NCBI GenBank assembly: GCA_004554395.1
Contig: SFMP01000166.1
Location: 1 to 31,199, forward strand
From: Myxococcales bacterium
GTDB lineage: Bacteria > Myxococcota_A > Bradymonadia > UBA4248
Length of the DNA stretch: 31,199 nt
Direction: 5' to 3'
Shown here: positions 7,568-18,279 of the stretch, one piece after another
Layout: each line of letters opens with the position of its first letter
Position numbering within the stretch: position 1 is the first letter of the stretch
Program-made: the position numbers and the translations under genes
Notes under the pieces: generated by a model
Databases searched by the model: none
Told to the model about the DNA's origin: nothing
What the model saw: only the letters and a program-made list of their open reading frames with translations

Positions 7568-8944
7568 TCAACAAGATCTAATCAAAACAGCGAGTAGTAT
7601 AACAGCGACTAGCACGCCAATATATATCCACTTTTTATATGTCATCTTTGGGCAAAGTGCAGCTTCGTGATGCGTTTTCAACGTTGCATTAGACGCGTCG
7701 ACCGTGGCGTTTTTCGATGAGACGGTGCGATTGCGCGGATTCGTCGTTCGCGTCTCATCGGCGTCTTCGGTCGATGGCATGGATGCCGTATTGGGCGTGC
7801 TAGATTGCGGATTCTGTGCGGCGTTTTGGAGCACTAAAACATTGAATTCAGAACTCATCATCGAAATGACTTGTCGGCGCAATTGATCGATTTCTTCGGC
7901 ACCAATTTGCCCCGTCGTATTGATATCTTCGACAGCTTTGTCGTCGCTAACACCTCTATATATCGAATGAGCCAATAAACTCGAAGCATCGGGTTCAAAT
8001 TCGCTTGCACAAAGCCTTGGCAACGGCATAGGTGGATATTCAATGCGCGGCTTTATATATTCGATCCAGTCTTCTTTTGTAATATTGACGCCTTGCGATG
8101 CAATAAAACTATCGAGCGCGAGTTTGAATTCGAGTGCCGATGAATATCGACATTTTTTATCGAGATCGAGGGCCTTGAGCATGATGGCTTCGAGCGCAGG
8201 CGGAAACGTCGGGCACACGTTATGCGGGAGCTCGAAAAGCGCCATCCGTGCGCATTGTATGCATGCTTCTATCGATTCGGCTGGATAGAAACAGTGCCCC
8301 GTCGTCGCTTCGTAGAGTACGGCGGCTAGGCTAAAGATATCGCTTCGCAAGTCGATTTTATCGGCCCATGCCTGCTCGGGGCTCATGTAATTGAACTTGC
8401 CTTTGACGACGTCGGGCGGCGTGATGTCGGGCATTTGAACGGTTTTGGCAATGCCAAAATCGCCGATCTTTATCGCGCCATCACTACTAAAAAGGATATT
8501 CTCGGGGCTCACGTCGCGATGCACGAGGTGAAACGGTTTACCGTGCACGTCGTTGAGCGTATGGGCGGCATGGAGACCGAGAGCAACTTGACCTATCGCA
8601 TAGGCGGCATACGTATAGGGAACTGTTTCGTTGCGCGCATTGTTGTGGATGATGAGCTTCGAAAAATCTTGCGCATCGAGATATTCCATCGCCAAAAAGG
8701 CGTTGCCATCGCAAGCACAAAGATCGAAAACCTCGAGGATATTGGGGTGGCGCAAACGCGTCGTGCACTGCGCTTCGTTGATAATCGAACCGAGAAATTC
8801 GTCGTCTTGCGTCAGACTTTGGCGAATGCACTTGCAAACCAAGTACTTGTCTTGCAGTTGCGACGTTTTGATCTTTGCCAAATAGATATCGGCAACGCCA
8901 CCTTCGGCAATCTTCTTGATAAGCGTATAGGCGCCAAGCTTCAT
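7568..8944 (-). CDS. Hanks-type Ser/Thr protein kinase, membrane-anchored
   Basis: This 458-residue protein has an N-terminal kinase domain (about 5-280): glycine-rich loop KIAEGGVADIYLA (11-23), ATP-binding lysine K38 in YLVCKCI, catalytic loop HRDVSPEN (142-149) with D144, DFG (162-164), and the substrate segment MSPEQAW followed by DIFSLAAVLYE. The HRDVSPEN form is typical of the myxobacterial kinase group. A low-complexity Ser/Thr/Asn linker (about 365-430) leads to a single membrane segment near the C-terminus (WIYIGVLVAVILLAVLI) with almost nothing after it, so it is probably tail-anchored with the kinase in the cytoplasm. All catalytic residues are present, so it should be active. The ATG at 8944 has GGAG eight bases upstream. 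The gene is divergent from HMG-CoA reductase. No cognate phosphatase or regulator is adjacent. Confidence 0.93.
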   Translation of the reverse strand: MKLGAYTLIKKIAEGGVADIYLAKIKTSQLQDKYLVCKCIRQSLTQDDEFLGSIINEAQCTTRLRHPNILEVFDLCACDGNAFLAMEYLDAQDFSKLIIHNNARNETVPYTYAAYAIGQVALGLHAAHTLNDVHGKPFHLVHRDVSPENILFSSDGAIKIGDFGIAKTVQMPDITPPDVVKGKFNYMSPEQAWADKIDLRSDIFSLAAVLYEATTGHCFYPAESIEACIQCARMALFELPHNVCPTFPPALEAIMLKALDLDKKCRYSSALEFKLALDSFIASQGVNITKEDWIEYIKPRIEYPPMPLPRLCASEFEPDASSLLAHSIYRGVSDDKAVEDINTTGQIGAEEIDQLRRQVISMMSSEFNVLVLQNAAQNPQSSTPNTASMPSTEDADETRTTNPRNRTVSSKNATVDASNATLKTHHEAALCPKMTYKKWIYIGVLVAVILLAVLIRSC

Positions 8945-9299
8945 CGGCTAGCTCCATCGAATCATCGGAGAGTCTGCTCGCGATTGAGTCAATTCCCAAT
9001 CGCTGCGAATCGGTTAGGGGGGCAAACGACATGCGCGCCTCTGACAACACGCCAAGGGCACAATAGACGCTCCCGCTTTTACCACGGAGTAGTGAGAATA
9101 CCAAAAAAGCAACGCGATGCGCACGAGAACCGCAAAAAGACATTGCCATCGCGATTGTGCCCCTTGTACAAATGACTGCTTCGTGCATATCGCGAAACGG
9201 CTATGCCATCGCCATGGCTATGCCGTTCGCTGCACGAAATTACTGCGATGCACATATCGCTTCTTTGAATTTTATAGTTTGTTTTTGGAGCATCACCGA
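8945..9299. other. Divergent intergenic region, kinase / HMG-CoA reductase
   Basis: No coding region is convincing in these 355 bases. They must hold the divergent promoters of the kinase (minus) and HMG-CoA reductase (plus). I could not identify clear consensus promoter boxes. The main structure is a large imperfect hairpin at 9181-9237, listed separately. Confidence 0.5.
9181..9237 (+). repeat. Large imperfect hairpin upstream of HMG-CoA reductase
   Basis: The outer stem TCGTGCA (9181-9187) pairs with TGCACGA (9231-9237). A second stem, GCGAAACGGC (9192-9201) with GCCGTTCGC (9222-9230), has one bulged A. A third stem, GCCAT (9205-9209) with ATGGC (9214-9218), closes a 4-nt loop. It lies 63 bases before the ATG at 9300 and could be a structured mRNA leader. 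Confidence 0.6.
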
Positions 9300-10628
9300 A
9301 TGTCATTCAAACGTTTTGAGATACCGCCACGGTTTCACGATTTGCCCATGGGCATGCGCCGTGCCTCTCTTTGCGCAGATCTCACCAGCGAAAACGTGCT
9401 CAAAACGCTACTCGGACGCCATGATCTCGATGACAAAGCCTATGATTTCATCGACAGATCGATCGATGCAATGATCGAAAACGCCATTGGAACGCATCCA
9501 ATGCCCTTAGGTGTCGTGCCCAATTTCTGCGTCGATGGCACTATGCATGCAGTCGCCATGGCGACCGAAGAGCCAAGCGTGATTGCTGGCTTCAACCGCG
9601 TTTCGCGCGTCTTTAACGCCTCTGGCGGCACGCTTACGTCGATGCCCATGCCAATGACGGCGGCGCAAATAGCCATTGCCATATCGCCCCAAAATGCCTC
9701 ACACCTCCTCGAAAATCTACAATCACGCGTCGACGATTGGCGCACAATCGCCAACGATGCCAATCCCGCCCTCGTCGCCGCTGGCGGTGGAGTCGTTCAA
9801 ATCGATTTTGAGATGATCGCAACCGCAGAATCTGCACGTTGCCATTGCACGACAGACGCCTGTTTTGCCACGCTTGCCGAATTCGATTCCATCGAACCAA
9901 TCAACGAAGTTCTCGTCGTGGCGACACTGCACGTATCGACACGCGATGCCATGGGAGCAAACGCCGTCAATGCAATGGCAGAAGCATTGCAAAACGCATG
10001 GTTCGAGCACTATGGAAAGATGGATGGTTATGCGCCGTGTATGGCAATCGTCTCGAATCGCGCCGCAGAACGAAATGTGCATGCTCAAGTATCGATTCCC
10101 GAGCAAGTTATCGAACAGTATACGAAGCTCGATTTCGACGACTTTTCGCAACGAATCGATCGCGCCATGCGCTTTGCCAACGCAAGCCCCGCACGCGCTG
10201 TGACGCATAACAAGGGTATATTAAATGGCATTGTCGCCGCCGCCACGCCTCTAGGGCAAGATACGCGAGCCATTTGCGCCTCGGCTATCGATGCGGCAAC
10301 GCGAACGGGCATTCACAAGCCTTTGACGCAATGGTTTGGTGCCCAACATAGAGAGAATGGCAAACGCTACCTCGTCGGATCGATCGATATCGATATCCCC
10401 GTCGGTTTTGTCGGCGGCATGCGTCACATCCCGCACATCGATGCCGCTTTCAAATTCGATCACATCTCCTCTCTCTCTGCCCTCTCCGGAGTCCTCGCAT
10501 CGGTCGGGCTTGCGCAGAATTTCGCCGCCCTTTGGGCACTCGTCACCGACGGCATACAAGCTGGACACATCAAATTGCACGATAAAAAGAAAGCCATCGA
10601 AGCCAACGGGGAATCACCACCTCATTAA
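9300..10628 (+). CDS. mvaA: Hydroxymethylglutaryl-CoA reductase, class II
   Basis: This enzyme interconverts HMG-CoA and mevalonate using NAD(P)H and belongs to the mevalonate route to isoprenoids. The 442 residues match the class II (bacterial) form in length (the Pseudomonas enzyme is about 430). Family motifs are all visible: ENAIGTHPMPLGV (60-72), the catalytic Glu in MATEEPSV (90-91), the cofactor motif DAMGAN (216-221), the catalytic Lys in HNKG (K305), the Asp in GQDTRA (D321), and the C-terminal catalytic His in AGHIKLH (H423). The ATG at 9300 is chosen because GGAG lies nine bases upstream and homology begins shortly after; the frame is open further upstream but looks non-coding. No other mevalonate gene is adjacent. 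Direction in vivo is not shown by sequence: class II enzymes can be biosynthetic or degradative. Confidence 0.93.
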   Translation: MSFKRFEIPPRFHDLPMGMRRASLCADLTSENVLKTLLGRHDLDDKAYDFIDRSIDAMIENAIGTHPMPLGVVPNFCVDGTMHAVAMATEEPSVIAGFNRVSRVFNASGGTLTSMPMPMTAAQIAIAISPQNASHLLENLQSRVDDWRTIANDANPALVAAGGGVVQIDFEMIATAESARCHCTTDACFATLAEFDSIEPINEVLVVATLHVSTRDAMGANAVNAMAEALQNAWFEHYGKMDGYAPCMAIVSNRAAERNVHAQVSIPEQVIEQYTKLDFDDFSQRIDRAMRFANASPARAVTHNKGILNGIVAAATPLGQDTRAICASAIDAATRTGIHKPLTQWFGAQHRENGKRYLVGSIDIDIPVGFVGGMRHIPHIDAAFKFDHISSLSALSGVLASVGLAQNFAALWALVTDGIQAGHIKLHDKKKAIEANGESPPH

Positions 10629-10639
10629 AAATCATCGAT

Positions 10640-10673
10640 ATGATATCATTCGTGCATTGCATGCAATGCACGA
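10640..10673. repeat. Adjacent perfect palindromes (10 bp and 24 bp)
   Basis: ATGATATCAT (10640-10649) is a perfect palindrome and is followed without a gap by a 24-bp perfect palindrome (10650-10673), whose left half is TCGTGCATTGCA and right half TGCAATGCACGA. It lies between the HMG-CoA reductase stop and the uup start. There is no loop and no T run, so an operator or protein-binding site is more likely than a terminator. Confidence 0.8.
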
Positions 10674-10743
10674 CAAATTCTATATATCACGCATTGCACA
10701 CAATACTTTTCATTTTTCGATAGACATTTCGACATAGACAACC

Positions 10744-12684
10744 ATGTTACCCATATTATCGATACAGAATCTCGGCAAATCTTACGGCGCAAAAAGCGTC
10801 TTTGAAAACTTATCACTCATCATCCAAGAGCGCGAAAAGATCGGTCTCATCGGGCATAATGGCACGGGGAAATCGACCTTGCTCAAAATATTGGCGGGAA
10901 TAGAATACCCCGACGATGGCGAAATCATCCAACACAAGAAATTGCAAATCGCCTACTTGCCGCAAAACCCCGTCTTTTCGGATGGCGATACGCCGCAATC
11001 GGTCGTTGCCAAAGCACTCACGCCGCAACGCGAACGAATTGCCGCGTATGAATTGATTTGCGACGAAATCGCCCATACAACCGACGACAAAGCCGTTGCC
11101 GAACTTAGCCACAGGCAATCGCAACTCCAAGGCGAAATCGAAGCGCACGGCGGCTGGGAGCTCCAGCACGATATCGACAACATGATGCGCCGCCTAGGGC
11201 TCGACCCACAACTCTATTCGACGCCGATGACGGCGCTTTCGGGGGGACAACAACGCCGCATCGCCCTAGCTCGCGTTTTGCTCGAACGCCCCGATGTGCT
11301 CTTGCTCGACGAGCCGACAAACCACCTCGACGTGCCGACGATCGAGTGGCTCGAATCGCTCCTTCGCGAATATCGCGCGGCCATCATACTCGTCACACAC
11401 GACCGCGCATTTCTCGATAGCATTGCGACGCGCATCGTCGAAATCCATCGATCCGAGCTCCTCTCTTTTGCCGGCAATTACGTCAATTTCGTCGAACAAA
11501 AAGCCGCTCTCATGGCTTTGCGACAAAAAGAACAAGAAAAATATGCCAATCTTCTCGTCACCGAGCTCGAATGGCTACGGCGCGGTCCCAAAGCTCGAGG
11601 AACAAAAGCAAAGGCTCGTATCGATCGCGTCGCAGAAATACAAGACAAAGCCAAAGTGACACACGAACAATCTCTTTCATTAAAATTTACCGCCGATGCT
11701 CGGTTGGGCAATATCATTATCAAAGCCGAAAATATATCAAAGTCATACGATCGACCCATATTCAAACCTTTCGACTTTCAATTGCGAAAAGATGACTGTT
11801 GCGCCATCATTGGCCCCAATGGTTGCGGAAAGACGACGCTACTCGATATATTAACACAACGCCTCGCACCCGACACGGGCGACGTCATCGTTGGAAAAAA
11901 CACGCATATCAGCTATTTATCGCAACACCGGCGCGAACTCGATCCCGATAAATCGGTCTATGACGCACTCGGCGAAGGCGATCACGTCTATATCAACGGT
12001 GCACCAGTCCATAAACGCGGCTTTCTATGTCGATTCCTTTTCGACATTCCCGAGCAAGAAAAGCGCATTTCGACGCTCTCGGGCGGTGAGAAATGCCGAT
12101 TGCTCTTTGCACAAATGATGTGTACAAATGCCAATCTCCTCGTGCTCGACGAACCGACGAACGATCTCGATATCGATTCATTACAAACGCTCGAAAACGC
12201 ACTCGCCGAATACGACGGCGCCGTATTATTCGTGACACACGATCGATTCCTCATCAATAAAATTGCAACTGCCGTCGTCGCATTCGATCAGAATACACTC
12301 ACATTTGAAAGATTCGAAGGCGATTATGACTTTTATTTAACTTGTAAAAAGAAGCAAGACGCCGATCGCAATGCGTCTGCGCCACAAGCGACAAAATCGA
12401 TCACACCAAAACAAACAGCTACACAGCAACGCACTGCGAAGCCCAAAAAGCTGTCATTCAAAGAAAAACAAGAATTCGAAAATATTGAAAACGTCATCCT
12501 CGAATGCGAAACAGAAAAAGAAGAAATCGAAGCCCAAATTGCCGACCCTGAAACTTATAAAATCCCAAACAAAGCAAAAGATCTCAATACACAACTCGAA
12601 ACATTGAATAAAGAAATCGATCTATTATATTCACGGTGGGATTACTTGAGTCGAATCGATCAAGGGCTCGTCTACGACGATTAA
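10744..12684 (+). CDS. uup: ABC-F ATPase, Uup type
   Basis: This 646-residue protein has two ABC ATPase domains in tandem and no membrane segment, which defines the ABC-F family of ribosome-associated factors. Domain 1 has Walker A GHNGTGKST (37-45), signature LSGGQQRR and Walker B VLLLDEPTNHLD. The linker is the charged helical region with ELEWLRRGPKARGTKAKAR characteristic of Uup. Domain 2 has Walker A GPNGCGKTT, signature LSGGEKCR and LLVLDEPTNDLD. The C-terminal 75 residues are a charged coiled coil (KEKQEFENIENVILECE), as in Uup. Uup has been linked to ribosome function and to precise excision of transposons. The ATG at 10744 has no recognisable Shine-Dalgarno sequence, which is unusual in this window. 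Confidence 0.88.
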   Translation: MLPILSIQNLGKSYGAKSVFENLSLIIQEREKIGLIGHNGTGKSTLLKILAGIEYPDDGEIIQHKKLQIAYLPQNPVFSDGDTPQSVVAKALTPQRERIAAYELICDEIAHTTDDKAVAELSHRQSQLQGEIEAHGGWELQHDIDNMMRRLGLDPQLYSTPMTALSGGQQRRIALARVLLERPDVLLLDEPTNHLDVPTIEWLESLLREYRAAIILVTHDRAFLDSIATRIVEIHRSELLSFAGNYVNFVEQKAALMALRQKEQEKYANLLVTELEWLRRGPKARGTKAKARIDRVAEIQDKAKVTHEQSLSLKFTADARLGNIIIKAENISKSYDRPIFKPFDFQLRKDDCCAIIGPNGCGKTTLLDILTQRLAPDTGDVIVGKNTHISYLSQHRRELDPDKSVYDALGEGDHVYINGAPVHKRGFLCRFLFDIPEQEKRISTLSGGEKCRLLFAQMMCTNANLLVLDEPTNDLDIDSLQTLENALAEYDGAVLFVTHDRFLINKIATAVVAFDQNTLTFERFEGDYDFYLTCKKKQDADRNASAPQATKSITPKQTATQQRTAKPKKLSFKEKQEFENIENVILECETEKEEIEAQIADPETYKIPNKAKDLNTQLETLNKEIDLLYSRWDYLSRIDQGLVYDD

Positions 12685-12753
12685 TTTTTTCATTCGCCAT
12701 ACCGCCTCTGTTTCGCTATGATGATTTGGTATGTTTCTTCTCACGGAGGCGTT

Positions 12754-13728
12754 ATGGCAAAGAAAACACCGAAGCAAAAGATCAACACGAGCCCAAGCGG
12801 TACAACGATGAGAACAAAGCGAAACACGAAGGACAGCGTGTTCACGCATCTGTTTTCGTTTCCCGAGTACCAGCTAAAGATGTACCAAGCACTTCACCCC
12901 GAAGATACGGAGGTCAGTGAGTCGGATATCGAAACAATTACGCGCAAGTGCGTGATTGCCCAGCATGCCCACAACGACCTCGGGATTCTCATCAAAGATA
13001 CGCTCATGGTCTTTGTCGAGGCGCAGAGCACGTGGTCGGTCAACGTCGTGATTCGACTTGCTTCCTATGCCATCCAGAGCCTGACAGACTATTTCCGCGA
13101 GCGAGACATTTATCTGTACAGCAGCACGAAGGTCGAATGTCCGCGCATTGAGCTTTACGCCATCTTTAGTTGCGAGCGAGAAGCCATGCCCGAGACCATC
13201 TCCTTGCGCGATGAATTCTTCCCGACTGGTGGCTGCGATCTCGATGTAACCGTTCACGTCATCCAATTCGACGCCAATAAAAATGACATCATCAACCAAT
13301 ACATCGCATTTTGTCGGGTTTTCGACGACCTACGAAAGAAATACGGCTATTCGCCCCAAACGATCCGCGATACGCTCTGCATCTGCCGCGACAAAGACAT
13401 ACTCGCCGAGTATGTCAAAAAAATGGAGAATGAAATCATGAATATTATGGAATACATGTTTGACCAAGATAACGTCACGCGACTCTATGGCATTGAACAG
13501 ATGAATCTCGGCCGAAAAGAAGGAAGAGAGGAAGGAAAAATAGAAGGAAGAGAGGAAGGAAAAATAGAAGGAAGAGAGGAAGGAAAAATAGAAGGAAGAG
13601 AGGAAGGAAAAAAAGAAGAAAAGAAAGCAACAGCTATCAACCTGCTTGATATGAATATCGACGTTGGCGTTATCGAAAAAGCAACGGGACTTTCACAAGC
13701 TGAAATACTGAAGCTAAAACATCATTGA
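12754..13728 (+). CDS. Rpn-family PD-(D/E)XK nuclease / putative transposase
   Basis: This 324-residue protein belongs to the Rpn (recombination-promoting nuclease) group, often annotated as a PD-(D/E)XK nuclease family transposase. The nuclease core is visible as NDLGILIKDTLMVFVEAQS, with D75 and the E-x-Q pair E89/Q91, followed by RLASYAIQSL. The C-terminal part has the repeat tail common in this family, here four copies of GREEGKIE or close variants (about residues 257-288), and then a short helical end. The ATG at 12754 is fixed by GGAGG four bases upstream. Rpn proteins cut DNA and stimulate RecA-independent recombination, and tails of this kind vary in length. The gene lies between uup and rpoC, 15 bases before a cluster of hairpin elements, which suggests acquired DNA. 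No inverted terminal repeats of a transposon were found. Confidence 0.85.
   Translation: MAKKTPKQKINTSPSGTTMRTKRNTKDSVFTHLFSFPEYQLKMYQALHPEDTEVSESDIETITRKCVIAQHAHNDLGILIKDTLMVFVEAQSTWSVNVVIRLASYAIQSLTDYFRERDIYLYSSTKVECPRIELYAIFSCEREAMPETISLRDEFFPTGGCDLDVTVHVIQFDANKNDIINQYIAFCRVFDDLRKKYGYSPQTIRDTLCICRDKDILAEYVKKMENEIMNIMEYMFDQDNVTRLYGIEQMNLGRKEGREEGKIEGREEGKIEGREEGKIEGREEGKKEEKKATAINLLDMNIDVGVIEKATGLSQAEILKLKHH
13522..13611 (+). repeat. 24-bp purine-rich tandem repeat in rpn
   Basis: A 24-bp unit starting GGAAGAGAGGAAGG occurs at 13522, 13546, 13570 and 13594 (the last partial), identical in the first three copies. Each unit encodes GREEGKIE. The strand is almost pure A/G, with one T per unit. 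Slippage would change the protein by eight residues without a frameshift. Confidence 0.95.
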
Positions 13729-13742
13729 GTTCAGCGTTGTTT

Positions 13743-13788
13743 GCGCGGCGTATGCGCGCAAGGGCGTAGCCCGAGCACATAGCCGCGC
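13743..13788 (-). repeat. Hairpin element L1 (46 bp)
   Basis: Read on the minus strand, outer arms GCGCGGC/GCCGCGC enclose TATGTGC/GCGCATA, with an unpaired C after ATA and an inner GGGC-TAC-GCCC hairpin. It is identical to 13838-13883. Its 36-bp core is also identical to the element at 23229-23264. It begins 15 bases after the rpn stop. Confidence 0.9.
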
Positions 13789-13794
13789 TGCGGA

Positions 13795-13823
13795 GCGTAT
13801 GGACGCCACAAGGCGGCCATAGC
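13795..13823 (-). repeat. Hairpin element L2
   Basis: On the minus strand it reads C-TATGG-c-CGCC, a 4-nt loop, then GGCG-t-CCATA-C. It has the same TAT...ATA-C frame as its neighbours but a different stem body and one C/T mismatch. Confidence 0.7.
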
Positions 13824-13829
13824 GTAGCG

Positions 13830-13883
13830 AAAAAAAAGCGCGGCGTATGCGCGCAAGGGCGTAGCCCGAGCACATAGCCGCGC
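13830..13883 (-). terminator. rpoC terminator formed by hairpin element L3
   Basis: The 46-bp hairpin element at 13838-13883 is identical to 13743-13788. On the minus strand it is followed at once by eight T (complement of 13830-13837), which makes a convincing rho-independent terminator about 40 bases after the rpoC stop. Confidence 0.8.
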
Positions 13884-13917
13884 GGGTGCCCGTATCGCCT
13901 GTGGCGATAGGGCGCCC
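13884..13917 (-). repeat. Hairpin element L4 just after rpoC
   Basis: On the minus strand TATCGCC pairs with GGCGATA around loop ACA, with an unpaired C after ATA and outer arms GGGCGCCC/GGGCACCC (one mismatch). It starts seven bases after the rpoC stop and directly touches L3. Confidence 0.8.
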
Positions 13918-13924
13918 TACGCCA

Positions 13925-18040
<4,116 letters not shown>

Positions 18041-18279
18041 AATTCACCTCTTATAAAGGCAGGATGCGTTTTGCAGACATCCTGTTATCGACTGATTGTT
18101 TCGACTATAGAGATTACATCGCTACGCCACGTGAATCGGATTCATATATATTTCACACATATCGCATTCGTATATTTCAACATATATCGAAATGTATCGT
18201 GTTCATATATATATATCGGGTGTATGGCGATATATCGACGAATCGACATATCGCCACCGCATCACGGGCAGAGCGGAGA
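18041..18279 (-). other. rpoB-rpoC intergenic region with two hairpins
   Basis: The gap is AT-rich, with many TATATCG-like motifs. Just after rpoB a 13-bp stem with loop TTCG lies at 18226-18255. Near rpoC, CAGGATG (18060-18066) pairs with CATCCTG (18078-18084). Neither is followed by a long T run on the minus strand. They could be RNA-processing or attenuation sites. No separate rpoC promoter is clear. Confidence 0.6.
18226..18255 (-). repeat. Stable hairpin with TTCG loop after rpoB
   Basis: On the minus strand GGCGATATGTCGA pairs with TCGATATATCGCC (13 bp including one G-T pair) around the tetraloop TTCG, a particularly stable loop in RNA. It lies 24 bases after the rpoB stop. Confidence 0.85.

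Noticed and set aside
8538..9188. A 216-codon minus-strand frame over the kinase start
   Set aside because: It overlaps the kinase domain in another frame, has no family features and no good ribosome binding site.
9117..9299. Upstream extension of HMG-CoA reductase by 61 codons
   Set aside because: The extra residues are Cys/His/Arg-rich and unlike the family. The ATG at 9300 has a ribosome binding site and gives the normal length.
13743..13883. CRISPR array or phage attachment site
   Set aside because: The 46-bp direct repeats are only two, are palindromic throughout, and the spacer is itself a related hairpin. No integrase or cas gene is present.
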